A DNA stretch of 64,000 nucleotides. Origin: Boothiomyces macroporosus. Its lineage: Eukaryota; Chytridiomycota; Chytridiomycetes; Rhizophydiales; Terramycetaceae. The position numbers and the translations under genes were made by a program. Below the pieces are notes generated by a model. It was not told the origin of the DNA. It worked only from the letters and a program-made list of their open reading frames with translations, and did no database searches. Location of the stretch: assembly GCA_027604185.1 (NCBI GenBank), contig JADGKB010000029.1, positions 62,001 to 126,000 of the forward strand, in the 5' to 3' direction. Position 1 is the stretch's first letter. Each line of letters starts with the position of its first letter. This document shows positions 20,471 through 31,729 of this stretch, in pieces.

Positions 20471-21427
20471 ATGGCACCTAAATCTTCTGATGCCGTTCGT
20501 GAAACCATTATTCAATGGCTTCAAGTGCCAGAAAACTTCCAATTGATTACTGGATCTATCGGATTTCATTCTGCTCTCATCTCTGGCCAAAAACTCAAAA
20601 AGAAAGACGCATATGTAAAACTTGCTCAATTTGTTAATCAAAAGCACAATGAAACTTTCACTGAAAGAGAAATGAAATGCAAATATGATTGGATGCTTCA
20701 AAAGTTCAAGAAAGCCAATGAAAAATTAAAATCTGAACCTGAAATCGACATACAAAAGCTGGAGGAGATCTGTCCTTTTTACAAGGACTTGGATGCAATA
20801 TTCGGAGTTCGTCAAAACATTAACTCCTTTAGTCTAATTGAACCTATTATCCCTGATAGAATTGATGGTGTTGATAATGCGTTTAGTAGATCACTTGATA
20901 GTGAGTTTAGCGAAGAAATAATAAATGATCAAAGCAAAAAAAGAAGTAATCAAGAACCAGCAAGTCACACCAAAAAGAAGCAAGTTTTCTCAAAGAATCA
21001 CGAAATCAGTTCTAAAGAGAAATCTCCATTCAATTCAAAATCAAATTCTTTAGGAAAGAAAGACCTTACACCTCAAAATGAGAATTGGAAGATGGAGAAA
21101 GAGTATAAGCAACAGGAATTGGTATTACATAAAATCCAGTTGGATAAAGAAACCGAAATCAAAGAAAAAGAAGTAGAAATAAAAGAAAAGGAAGTGGAAA
21201 TCAAATACCAAGAAGTTGAATATAAACAACAGGAATTGCAATTACATAAAACCAGATTAGATAAAGAAGTTGAAATAAAAGAGAAGGAATTGGATGCGAA
21301 TATCAAACTACGAAGAGAAGAAATGGAATTTCAGGCGAAACAGACCAAGATGCAATTGGTTAAAGAAATGATATCACAAGGAAAATCGCAAGAAGAGATC
21401 AAGGAATTGCTTGAATTGCTAAAGTAA
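20471..21427 (+). CDS. Myb/SANT-like DNA-binding plus charged coiled-coil protein
   Basis: Intronless, 318 aa. Residues about 5-105 resemble the Myb/SANT-like trihelix domain found in Harbinger-type elements and derived host proteins: an acidic helix (RETIIQWLQVPENFQLI), a basic middle helix, and FTEREMKCKYDWMLQKFKKANEK. A Ser/Lys-rich linker follows. The C-terminus is an extreme Lys/Glu coiled coil with a repeated EIKEKEVEIKEKEVE and YKQQELxLHKxxLDKE unit that appears twice. This layout is common among lineage-expanded, transposon-derived families. No transposase or terminal repeats are next to it. DNA binding is inferred. Confidence 0.6.
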   Translation: MAPKSSDAVRETIIQWLQVPENFQLITGSIGFHSALISGQKLKKKDAYVKLAQFVNQKHNETFTEREMKCKYDWMLQKFKKANEKLKSEPEIDIQKLEEICPFYKDLDAIFGVRQNINSFSLIEPIIPDRIDGVDNAFSRSLDSEFSEEIINDQSKKRSNQEPASHTKKKQVFSKNHEISSKEKSPFNSKSNSLGKKDLTPQNENWKMEKEYKQQELVLHKIQLDKETEIKEKEVEIKEKEVEIKYQEVEYKQQELQLHKTRLDKEVEIKEKELDANIKLRREEMEFQAKQTKMQLVKEMISQGKSQEEIKELLELLK

Positions 21428-21681
21428 ATTATACCTTTTTTAATTATACAAAAAATAAAGGATAAATAGTCCTATATTTACGCTAGTGTTGTTTATTAAA
21501 CTAATGTTGTTTTAAAATCTCGCGCATTTCCATAGATATACTGGATTGCATAAATCCTTTCTAAATGAATGTTATTTTTATAAAATCTACTGTTTGTTAG
21601 AATAGCAGAGTGCACATCTTGGTTTAAACTAAAGTTGATATTCCATCCAAGTGATAAGAAACATTAATAAACTTGAATAAT

Positions 21682-23482
21682 TTATTCGTCAAGCATTTTG
21701 GTCCAATCAAAGTCGCTCCAGGCTTCCATGAACTGTTTTCTTCTTCTGCCAACTTCATGTGGTTCAATATACTTTGGCCGCCGCCATAAATCAGGGGGCA
21801 AGTCCATTGCACTTGCTATCACTTGCTATAATTAATTAACAATTACCCTTCCGAACCAATGTTGCCACTCTTTTGGTTCTTCTATCACATGCCCCATACC
21901 ATGATTTGGGTCAAACCAAATATGAAAGTATGGTAGGTTCTTTACCAAAGATCGACGGAAACCTTTATCGGTATTAATAATGCTTTTGTGCTGTGTATAT
22001 TCGCCTTCAACATTCAAAAGTGCTTCTTTAAAATAGCCCGGCAGATCTTCGTGTACTTCATTCGGTACTGGTATACATTCAATAACAGTGTGTCGCTGCT
22101 GCTTTATAAAAATTACTTGCTCCATAAATACTATTGACAAATTTTTTGAAGCACACATTCGAATAAGACATTTTTGAAAATTCTGATTAATAAGAATATA
22201 CCCTAATCTCATCCCAAGCTTGGTCATCCAGTTCCAAAGTAGTATTTGCGTGCTGTATCGGGACGATTAAACAGTGATATTTTACCATATCAATAGTTTC
22301 TGGCAGAGCCAAGTAGACAGAGTTACCAATTGAAATCATTGTAATTTTTGGCGGTTGGTTATCATGATAACAGTATACACATTCTGCTAGCGCAGCTTCT
22401 GACTTTTTGTAGTCTAATATCATCAAAAAAGTACCTCGTATAGCTCTTTTTTCAGAATTATCCCGTTTATCCTTCTTTTTTCGCGAAAGTCTATCAGAAC
22501 TATCATCCATGTAATCGAGATCATCTTTGAAGGTAGAATCTCTAGCAATTTGATGAGACAAATTTTTATCAAAATCGGATGTTTTGTTCAATTTTTCATA
22601 ACGAACAAGATCATCCAAAGTTTGCTCCCCTTCATCTTCATACCCAAGTCTATTGCCTTTCTTGTCGTGCGTGTTCCTATTTCTAGTAATTGCTTCCTCC
22701 GGCGCATGTAATTCTCCTTTGCTATTTACTGAAGGAACAACAATAATCTTGTCTCCAGATTCAGCTTTTGCTAATTCATAGTAATACTCCTCTTCCAGTT
22801 CTTCCAGCTCCGGAAGTTTAAGCATCTTTGCTTTCAGCACTTTAGCATGTAACTTGTTTAATTGATCTTTGGAGAGTACAGGCTCATCCAACTCGTATTT
22901 AACCACTGGAGCAATAGCTTGAGGCAATGGGGCTTTTCTTGTAGGTGAATCATCTTTTCGCCTTCTATAAACGGTGTCGTCTTCTTCCTTCTTGGAATTT
23001 GAGCTATCCCTATCTATTTCCTCCCTATTTCGATGAGAGGATTTTTCCAGTTTGTTTGGTCTTGCAAATTCAGATGGCGGTTTGAAACTTGGACGCTTTA
23101 AATTTGATTTAGTTCCATGTTGGTTGGACTTTTTATCTAGATCCAGAAATTCTCTTTCTTTAAGTGCTTCCTGATATTCCTCCAGAACACCATATCTTTC
23201 AAGTGCGATTTTTTCAACAGAGACACCTTCCTCTTTCGCAATGTCAAACACCCTCTTTAATTTCATCATTCTCCAAGAAGACCCTTTATCTCCATATTCA
23301 TATCCCCTGGAAGAATTCTCAATTGGCTTGATTTCTCTTTCCTTTCTGATTCTTTCTGATTCCTGTTGCTGCCTTTCCCTTTCAATCTCTCTGTTTGTTT
23401 TCTCCCTTCCAGAAGCCCTGAACACATCGGTCATTTCATTTTGAGGGTCCAGCATCCATCCCTGTCTTTTCGAATCACCCAT
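21682..23482 (-). CDS. CWF19: CWF19-like spliceosome-associated protein
   Basis: Three exons, 586 aa; introns at 22183-22201 (19 nt) and 21826-21846 (21). Order: N-terminal charged region (RQGWMLDPQNEMTDVFRASG), a conserved LPELEELEEEYYYELAKAES block, then CwfJ domain 1 (ECVYCYHDNQPPKITMISIGN, HCLIVPIQHANTTLELDD, DEIRNFQKCLIRM) and CwfJ domain 2 (HFHIWFDPNHGMGHVI-like region, RRKQFMEAWSDFDWTKML). CWF19/CWF19L2 acts in intron-lariat turnover with the debranching enzyme Dbr1 in the nucleus. The HIT-like HIWFD and HANT motifs are present. The start is ATG 23482; an upstream in-frame TTG is not used. Notable in a genome whose introns are only about 20 nt and so make very small lariats. Confidence 0.93.
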
Positions 23483-23761
23483 TAAATTTTTAGAGATTTG
23501 CAATTAAGTTTTGGAAAGAATATTTTCTGGGTATATTTGAATATCTCACTAGAAGTGCCAAGGGATGGGGAGGAAATAGGGAGTTGGGTCCAAAGAATTA
23601 GATATCTTCAGAATTCATTTGGTAGGTCAACTGGGAACCAACAGATCTATGTCTCAATAATCTGTTATTCTGGAAGGTAGCAATTCCACTGGCATTGATT
23701 GGAGGAATAACCTCGGAGCTGGTCTTTTTCCGCATGATTTAAAGTAAGTCATTAAGCCAAA

Positions 23762-25470
23762 ATGGAAAAACAATCTCTCTTGGGAGGAAGAAAAAAGACT
23801 TCAAAACGATGGACCTTTCTCGGGATTTTTGTTCCGTTATTGCTCATTGGAACTCTATTGCTTACCTACTGGCCTGATTTGAATAAAGTTTCTCTAGATG
23901 ATGAATGTGTGCAAGAACCGAGCTATGTTCCTACTGGTGAACGTGCAGCAGAATTGAATCAAAGATACGAAGAATACTTGACATCTTCTGGATTTGCCGA
24001 TTCCGCTGCGAAGCGGTTTTCAGGTGCAATCAAAATCCCTACAGTCTCTTATGATGAAATGACTGCACAAGTACCTCAGGATCCAGTATCGCACAAGCCT
24101 TTCTTGGAATTTCATAAATATCTGGAAAAAAGTTATCCACTAGTCCATCAAAGATTGGAAAAACACGTTGTAAATGAATATTCGTTGGTTTTCTACTGGA
24201 AAGGGTCTGATATCTCTCTGAAACCTACCATGTTGATGGCACATATTGATGTTGTCCCTGTTGATCCTGCAACTGCCAATGAATGGAAATATCCGCCATT
24301 TTCCGGGGAAATTGCTGATGGAAAAGTTTGGGGAAGAGGTACTCTGGATTTAACTTAGGCACTGCCGATACCAAAATGTCATTGATTGGTATTTTGGAAT
24401 CAGTTGAAGCTCTTCTTGAAGTGAACTACGAGCCTAAAAGGTCTGTCATTGTAGCTTTCGGTCATGACGAAGAAATCACTGGATTCAATGGCGCCCAGAA
24501 TATTGTAAAGTTCATTGAAAACAATCTCGCTATTCCACACCACGGGGTCGAAATGATTTTGGATGAAGGAATGACCCTTGCCATAGTCGAAGACCCCAAG
24601 ATTGGAGTGATGAAACAACGTGAAATCACTTTTGCTAATATTGGTATCGCCGAAAAGGGATATGTCAATGTTAATATCTCTGTTTCGATGGATATTGGTG
24701 GTCACGCTTCAATCGCTCCCCAGCACACTGGAATAGGAATTCTTTCCCAAGTAATCGTTGCTCTTGAAAACAACCCTTTTGCTCCTGACTTGGAAGAATC
24801 CAATCCAATCTTAAAGTCCTTGAATTGCCAAGCAGCTCACACTAACAAGTTTTCAAAGCGTGAAAAGTACATCTTGAAACATTGGAAGGCTTTCAAGCAT
24901 GTGCTTTTGAAAGTATTCTCTGCCAATCCCGCTTTAAATGCTGCAGTGACAACTTCTCAAGCTATTGATGTCATTCAAGGCGGAGTAAAAGTGAATGCAC
25001 TTCCTCAATTTTCTTTTGAAGTGGCCAATCATCGAATTGCTCTTCACGAAACTGTTGACACTACTCTGGATCACATTTATTCTCTTGTTCGGCCAATTGC
25101 CAAAAAGAATAATCTTGATTTCCTTCCTACTCCTGACACTCCTCGAACCAAAGGAACTAAGGGTGCTATTTCAGTAAATCATCTAGGATTCAACCCATCT
25201 CCCATTTCTCCAACTGATGCTTCTCCATACAAAGTTCTTTCTTCTGTTATTCGCCGTGTGTTCCCAGACTCGATTGTTGCTCCTTCCTTGATGACAGCGA
25301 ACACTGATACTAGATGGGTATGGAATTTGTCTGAATCTATATTCCGATTTGTTCCTGACATCTCAACTGGCGACGAAGGGATTCATACTGTGAATGAAAA
25401 CAATAGCATCGAAAACTTGGTTGGCATTGCCCGATTTTATCATGAACTCATCAGAGCTTTTGATGAATAA
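23762..25470 (+). CDS. CPS1: Membrane-anchored M20 carboxypeptidase S
   Basis: Two exons, 562 aa; one 20-nt intron at 24339-24358. The N-terminus has a cytosolic basic tail then one membrane anchor (FLGIFVPLLLIGTLLLTYW), the type II topology of vacuolar CPS1. Peptidase M20 motifs: MLMAHIDVVPVDP (metal-binding His and catalytic Asp), WGRGTADTK (bridging Asp, joined by the intron), FGHDEEITGFNGA (catalytic Glu and metal Glu), and TDTRWVWNLS with a C-terminal GDEGIHTVNE metal His. The enzyme releases C-terminal amino acids from peptides in the vacuole for nitrogen recycling. Length matches yeast Cps1 (576 aa). The convergent ZIP4 stop lies 22 bp beyond. Confidence 0.93.
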
Positions 25471-25492
25471 TGCAATAAATGTTTTATTTCAG

Positions 25493-28108
25493 TTAAATTT
25501 GGAAATGTTGGCCAGAATCTAATTGAATAGAGAGTACTTGATCAACCTGGTGGCATTTCTGAATATGATTGGCGTACTTGATTGAGATATCAAACCATTT
25601 CCTGGCATTCACCACATCTTTGATTCTGCATTAGCCATACTTACCCCCACAAATCTGTCGCATAATTCCATAGCTTAATTGTAATCCATAACAAATCTTT
25701 GCTTTCAAAAGTGCCATTCAGTAACGACAAGAGTTCAGTTGCCTTTTCATAGCACACTGATTTGTTTTTAGCGATTAACACCCTTACTAACTCCTTGTAC
25801 CATTTGAATAACCCTTCAATACCTACATTTTCAACAGCCAAAGAGTCTATAATTTTAGAATAAATCAATTGCTTGTACTCCCATGGGCATTCAACTGATT
25901 CACAAACACTGTGGAACTTTTCTAGTTGGCCAAATGGAAGTGGTTCGTTCAGAATATCTCTAGCGGGTTTCCAATCCCTTTTTCTGCAGTGCAGTTCAAA
26001 TTCTAGCCATTTAATATTCTTGTTTGATGGAAAATTGGTTGATAAGTATTCAATATATTCAAATGCCTTGTCAATATGCTCTACAGAGTTATTTTTTTGA
26101 ATCAGTTGCGTGGCAGTTGAAATTAAAAGGACCAATATTGTTTGGATACTAGCTACATGTAACGGAGACTTTTCTTTGATTAGTTGCAGAATCTTGAAAG
26201 TAAGGGCAAAGTAATGAACTTGAAGGTCAACTAACGCCAAACATTGATGCACAAAGCCTGACTCGTTCCAAGTAGTCCTGAAAAGCCATTCTATTTCTGC
26301 ACAATTTGAAGGATCAGATTGATCTAGATCAGAGCATAGTTGGTAAAGTCGGTTTAGTGTTTGCAATTGCTCATTGAAGTTGACATCAGACGGATTCGAC
26401 CTCAATTCTTCGCTTGAAAGAACAATTAGTGATCTGTACACTATAAATAGATTTGAGACGGCTTTTGGGTCGACGATTGAAGAATAGTTTGTTATTGCCT
26501 TAAGAATTAAAAGCAGAATTTCCTTGTTGTCGTTCTATGTTATCAAATACCATTACTTGAAGGACAACTTCGGCTGCGGAAATCCACATATCTGATCTAT
26601 CATTAAATGAAATTTGTTTGAGATGGATAATAGCTATATTACCGTTAATTACCTTGTTCATATTGATTGAGATTAAAATATACTAGAAATAGTAGGTAGT
26701 CGTTTAATGGAGATTCCCTAGAGTCTAGTCCAACAGCTTTTTGCACATGAATTAAGCTTTGGTTATAATCTTTTAATTCAACATAGGAATTGGCTATTTT
26801 TTGGTATAACAACGCTTTTAACCTAGAATCGGCTAAATTCAATGACAAGAATAGTATTGCGAGATTGTAATATTCGATAGCGATCTCATAGGCAGTCTGT
26901 GTAAAAGAATCGTCTCCTGCACTCCAAAACAGGTCCATTAAACTTGATGCTAGTTTAGTTCCTACATCGATATTTCCATATTTCGAAATTTGGGTATTAA
27001 TTCTTTCAATTCTGTTTGTAACGGCTGATTTCGTAATCAAATAGCAAGTGCTCAGTAAAACCTGTCCTTTGTGAGATATTTTATCTGGGGTCTCGGTTAG
27101 ATTAAAACTGTAGTCTGTTTGGATATTTTCAAGGTATTCGATTGCAGAAACACTATTGCTTGGTAAAAGATTGGCGGCAGACATGTACCAAGGTAAGTTT
27201 GCTTCATTAAATTCGTACTTTTCAGTCATACTTGTGAATTCTAGGTTAGTTTTTCATACTTTTTTCCAGAGAATCTGTTTGATTAGTGTTTTGCAGGATC
27301 AACATTTCCAAATACTCCACTTCAATATCTTTGGAATTCTATCAATTGAATTGTAAATTACTTGATCTAATCCATTCAACAATTGCTGAGCGCTTATAAA
27401 TTCCTTAGCTTCAGTTTTGACATGAACTAGTTCTGTAACAAATACTCGCTTGAATTCGTCATATCCACACGACTCCATTATTTTTAACCCTAACTGAAGC
27501 CATTTACTCTTGTCTTCTGTCTGAGAATCTTTAGCTAAATTCAGAATTGTGATTATCAATTCGCGCACCAATTCGTGATTATCGGACGTCATATTTTGCA
27601 ATAGAAAGAAGGCTTTGGAATTTCCCTGTTTCCATAACAATCTTGCTTTCAGTAGCTGTAGAAAGTAGGAATACTTGATAAACTTTGGGCTGTTTTTGGG
27701 AATAATATCATGGTGCATTTCTTGCTGCTGGTTAACAAGCGCCATAATTTCTTCTACCCTAGAATCATCAGCTTCGAGCAAACAATGTACAGTTTTCAAT
27801 CCAACGTCCAGCAACACAATGACTGATTTTTCCGTGTTTCCTACATTACCTAAACTTACGAGCATGCTTCAATCCACCAATCATCAATTTAAAACCAATT
27901 ATACGTACTTATTAATTTTTGAATTACATTCCTTTTCTAGTAGTTTTGATTTGAATTTCGATTGAATCGCAGTATGCCAGAACCAAGTTGCAAGCTCCCG
28001 TTGCTCGACAGTAGCACTCTCTGGGACTGGCATTAACGATAATTCAAGAACTTGTTGCTCATCCAAGCCATCTGAAAAGTTGTTTCTAAAATCTCTGAAT
28101 GCTTCCAT
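25493..28108 (-). CDS. ZIP4: Meiotic crossover TPR protein ZIP4/SPO22
   Basis: Seven exons, 823 aa; introns at 27867-27908 (42 nt, boundaries uncertain), 27339-27361 (23), 27241-27259 (19), 26634-26652 (19), 26535-26556 (22) and 25626-25644 (19). The family core is clear: LASSLMDLFWSAGDDSFTQ, ILFLSLNLADSRLKALLYQK, IANSYVELKDYNQSLIH and the SPO22 signature AEIEWLFRTTWNESGF, then KDVVNARKWFDIS. TPR-like helices run throughout. ZIP4/SPO22/TEX11 scaffolds the ZMM complex on meiotic chromosome axes and promotes class I crossovers. Its presence implies a meiotic cycle. The first join (KINN to MLVSLGNVG) uses an atypically long intron and is the least certain. Confidence 0.85.
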
Positions 28109-28548
28109 TTTTCAAAGAATATTTAACTCTAAAGTTTAATTCATGCATGTGATCTTGAACTAGAGCAAACTCAAACGTGATTCATTAAATAGTTTGTGAG
28201 GTGGATTAAACTATTTAAATGGTTTCCTTGAATACAACTGCAACCCCAATCTAGATGGATTTTCGGTTGACATGATCTACCACAAAATAAAAGAATTATG
28301 GAATCACGTGGCATTGCATAAATTGGATCTCAAATATAGTCATTCCAATGAAATGATTGAATCTAGGATTCAATGATTAGAATTCTATCTACCCCCTGCA
28401 GTAGCGTGAACTAATAGATGCGACACTGACCAATGGCCCATCAATACTCGATACTTTCTACTAGGATTCAATTTACTATTCTTTCCTGTTGCTGTTCATT
28501 GTTCATAGACCCTTTGCTCTCAACGCCACTCTTTGGTGTATAAAAATA
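28109..28548. other. Intergenic; divergent promoter region of ZIP4 and APP1-like
   Basis: About 440 bp with no supportable gene. A TATAAAAA element at 28539-28546 lies 10 bp before ATG 28549 and about 49 bp before a second in-frame ATG at 28588, which weakly favours the second start for the APP1-like gene. Confidence 0.4.
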
Positions 28549-29888
28549 ATGTTTCACCGCCTGAGGAGAACAAGAATCAAGCACAAAATGATGGGAACAA
28601 CTCAAACTCAGATTCTGCTCTTTCCTACTTATGCATCATTGAATGAAGTGACCAACGAATGGAAGCTTAATATTAAAGGATGGGCATTCAAATCTACAGA
28701 GTCATCAAAGAGAAGTAGATTCTTTAGAAGTGTAACTCGTAGAATGTTGGCTCCAATAAATGGAAGCAGCGAACACAACAAGCAAGTTTTTGCTGAGCGC
28801 ACCTCCTCATTCTTTTCAGCACCACTAGAAAAATCCACTGTACGAATTTGTGTAGTTGGAGTTGCACCACCTCATGATATTACTGCTGAAAAGAAAGATG
28901 CTGAAGCAGAAGATAAGAATGATGAGTTGGAGTTTGACAAGTTGGACAAGGCAAAATTGACTGGGGACGACTATATTCATGCAGATATGCAAACTGATCA
29001 AAATGGAATTTTCACTGGGTCGATAAACATTCCTCAAGCTAAAGTTGACGAAATAACCAAAGATACAAAAGAGGAATTCCATGGAAGAACTAGATTGCGA
29101 GTCATTGCATTTCTACCTAACGAATTGGAGTCTAATGTGTTTGGAAACATTCCGTTGATTGAACCAGAAGGTATTTCTCTTGTATCCGATGTAGATGACA
29201 CCATCAAACATTCAGTAATTGATTTTAATATTAGTGTGTATACGATGGATTATTGACAGCCGCCAAAGTTTCTTTATTTGGCGACTTTAAGGATGTGCCT
29301 GGCATGAGAGATTCTTATAACCTCTTGGTAATATTAATGTAATTCTAGTACTCTAAAAAGACCGCTTTCCATTATGTTAGTGCTGGACCATTTCAACTAT
29401 TACCTGTTGTTGGCACATTTATAAACTCCTTCAACTTTCCTGAAGGATCCTTGATTCTCCGTAATACCTCTGAAGTCGGTCCAGTGGATTACAAAATCAA
29501 AGTTATCAAAGCAATCATTAAAGATTTCCCAAAAAGAAAATTCATTATGGTTGGCGACAGTGGTGAATACGATATCGAAGTATATTCCAAAGTACACTTG
29601 GCTTATCCTGAACAAGTATCGAAGATCTTTATCAGGAATGTAGGCACTGGCCAAGACGTAGCAGAACTTGAAAAAAGAGCAAAGACAGCTGCAACTGATG
29701 CGCCATTAGCCTCTACTACATGGACAAAGTTGACCAACAAAGTAAAGAGTGAAGAAGTTAAGGTAAGGCAAATCAAGCAGGATGAAGTAAAAGTAATCAA
29801 AGAACTTTCTTGGAAACTCTTTGCTGACCCAACTGATTTGATTACTGACACACTTGTACTTGAAACTATGAAGATGTCATTGCAATAA
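28549..29888 (+). CDS. APP1-type phosphatidate phosphatase (DUF2183)
   Basis: Three exons, 432 aa from ATG 28549 (or 419 aa from 28588); introns at 29215-29234 (20 nt) and 29328-29348 (21). N-terminal fold: ILLFPTYASLNEVTNEWKLN then GWAF. The catalytic block is SLVSDVDDTIKHS, the DxDxT motif of HAD-type Mg-dependent phosphatidate phosphatases, followed by DFKDVPGMRDSY, HYVSAGPFQLLPVV, and KFIMVGDSGEYDIEVYS. Yeast App1 converts phosphatidate to diacylglycerol at actin patches and endocytic membranes. All HAD motifs are intact after splicing; both introns lie inside the catalytic domain. The stop overlaps AATAAA. Confidence 0.92.
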
Positions 29889-30462
29889 AGCGTTTTACAA
29901 AAAGATAGTTGTATTAGTATAGTTAAATGGTTGATTGTATTATTTCATAGATGCCAGTTGCTGTTCTGAGATTCTACTTTCGATTATGCAACCAAAACGT
30001 TTTCGCATATCCTTGAAACTCTTGGACAATTCAGTTGATTAATCTCGTTTCTCATTCATATTGCACAACCATTTACTCGGATATCCTGGTTTTTCATTCC
30101 GTGATCTTTCTGGTTTATGGAAATCTTGACTCATGGTGTGTAAAAATAAGAAATTTCTTATCCGGCTTCTTTTAGGGATTGTCACCTGCGATCAAGACAC
30201 TACCCTGATCAAAAAAAGTTTTTGATTGATCATCCAAGGTGCAAGTAGGAGAAGGAGTACTGGACAATTACTTTTACCTTAAAATACTCTTTCTAACCTT
30301 TAATTTTCATTGAGATTCGTCCCTAGTTGGCATGGTATCTATTTCCAGCAATTTTGAGTGTGTGTGGCGGGATAAATTTTTTCATCCGGATGAGTAACCG
30401 GATGAAATCTGGACTGTAAAGCTCTCGAAAGGAATTTTTTGGATTTCCCAAATAATTAAATT
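29889..30462. other. Intergenic; likely SKN7 promoter
   Basis: About 570 bp with no supported coding or RNA gene. It holds the CCGGATGAA inverted repeat at 30381-30406 and a related TTATCCGG element at about 30159. Confidence 0.4.
30381..30406. promoter_or_regulatory. Perfect 9-bp inverted repeat upstream of SKN7
   Basis: TTCATCCGG at 30381-30389 and CCGGATGAA at 30398-30406 form a perfect inverted repeat with an 8-bp spacer, and the left arm is itself inside the palindrome TCATCCGGATGA. It ends 56 bp before the SKN7 start codon. It could be a dimeric factor site; no factor is known. Confidence 0.45.
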
Positions 30463-31668
30463 ATGCAAGACGAACAGAGCGAAGAGGAGAAGAATATAGT
30501 CGTTCCATTTATACAAAAGCTCAACATGTACAGTGTAACTAAGTATAGGATGCTGTCCGACGATACTCAGGACACTATAGTTTGGGGGAAAAATGGAGAA
30601 TCGATTATAATAAAGAACAGCACCGAATTTACGAAAACCGTATTACCTCAATACTTCCGACACAACCAATTGGCGTCATTTATAAGGCAATTGAATAAGC
30701 ATGGATTTCGCCGAAGCAAATCAACATTTCCGAATTCAGGAGATCATGTAGACATTATTAATATAGTCATCAGAGTATTCGCATCAGTATTTTAAAAGGG
30801 CTAAAAAGGATCAATGGTCGAAAATTGGGTGGAATTTAAACCCAAAGACAGGTTTTGTAACATTAATATTTGATAATCGCCACGGGACAGATGTCACTAG
30901 ACAAATCGAAACGCTTAGAGCTATAAACGCAGAACTAGACAGTAAAGTTGCTGAAACAGAAGCGCGATGCTGTTTGATAGAGGAAAATATGTATGCGATG
31001 AGACAAACGATTCTTCGACAAACTCAAATGATTACTCAATTGGTGTATCTACTCCCAGAGCATGCCAAGCCCAAGTTTCTTGTGGATCAATGTACATATT
31101 AGTAACTCTAGTTCAAGAGTTTGCGGAAAAAGAACCTACTCTAAAAAACGACTCGCCCAAAGTGCCATCAGTTTGGGAAAGGCCAACTCCTACAGCAGTA
31201 GAAACAGGCTCAAATTCATCTACAAAAACTCGATCCAGTATACCTTCATTGCTAGAAGACAGGTCAGTCTCACCGAATGTATCACAGTATGCAGAGACTC
31301 CTAGGTAGCTGTGATTAATGATTAGAAAACCGTCAATTTTACTCTACTCTAAAAGCGAATCGCCCTTTTTGATACCACTTCTCGATCAACTCAAATGCAA
31401 TACCATACAGGCAAAAGATGAGTACTTTTTATACAGCACACTGCAAAAATCCGACAACTTTGATTTTTTCATTTTCGATGGGAATGAGTCTGGCTGTCAA
31501 AGAATCACAAAGCAAATCAAATCCATAAACCATCAAATACCAATACTTTGCACTGTTAGTGGTAAAGGCGCCGATTATTCATATTCTAGTAGTGTGGATG
31601 AGATTCTTACCACTCCTGTAACCATACACACCATCGCTGGCATAATGAATAGGTTTTATCGTTCCTGA
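30463..31668 (+). CDS. SKN7: SKN7-type response regulator (HSF DNA-binding plus degenerate receiver)
   Basis: Four exons, 381 aa; introns at 30748-30766 (19 nt), 31092-31111 (20) and 31305-31325 (21). An HSF-type DNA-binding domain comes first (VPFIQKLNMYSV, DTIVWGKNGES, VLPQYFRHNQLASFIRQLNK HGFRR, HQYFKRAKKDQW), then a coiled coil (IETLRAINAELDSKVAETEA), a Ser/Pro linker and a C-terminal receiver (KPSILLYSKSES, NFDFFIFDGNES, SSVDEILTTPVTI). HSF domain, coiled coil, receiver is the Skn7/Prr1 order, the output of fungal Sln1-type phosphorelays in oxidative and osmotic stress. The phosphoacceptor-type Asp (FIFDG) remains, but the metal-binding acidic pair after strand 1 is replaced by YSKSES and the strand-5 Lys by Thr, so phosphorylation may be lost. 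Confidence 0.88.
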
Positions 31669-31729
31669 CACTAGATATTTTTCAGCTAAATAAAAACTTT
31701 ATATTGACTTTTTTTGGCGCGTAAACAAG

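Noticed and set aside
20471..21427. Active Harbinger-type transposon
   Set aside because: Only a Myb-like protein is present; no transposase, terminal inverted repeats or target-site duplication nearby.
14206..28108. Widespread frameshifted pseudogenes
   Set aside because: The interruptions are all bounded by GT and AG with CTAAT-like cores and restore family motifs when removed, so they are introns, not decay.
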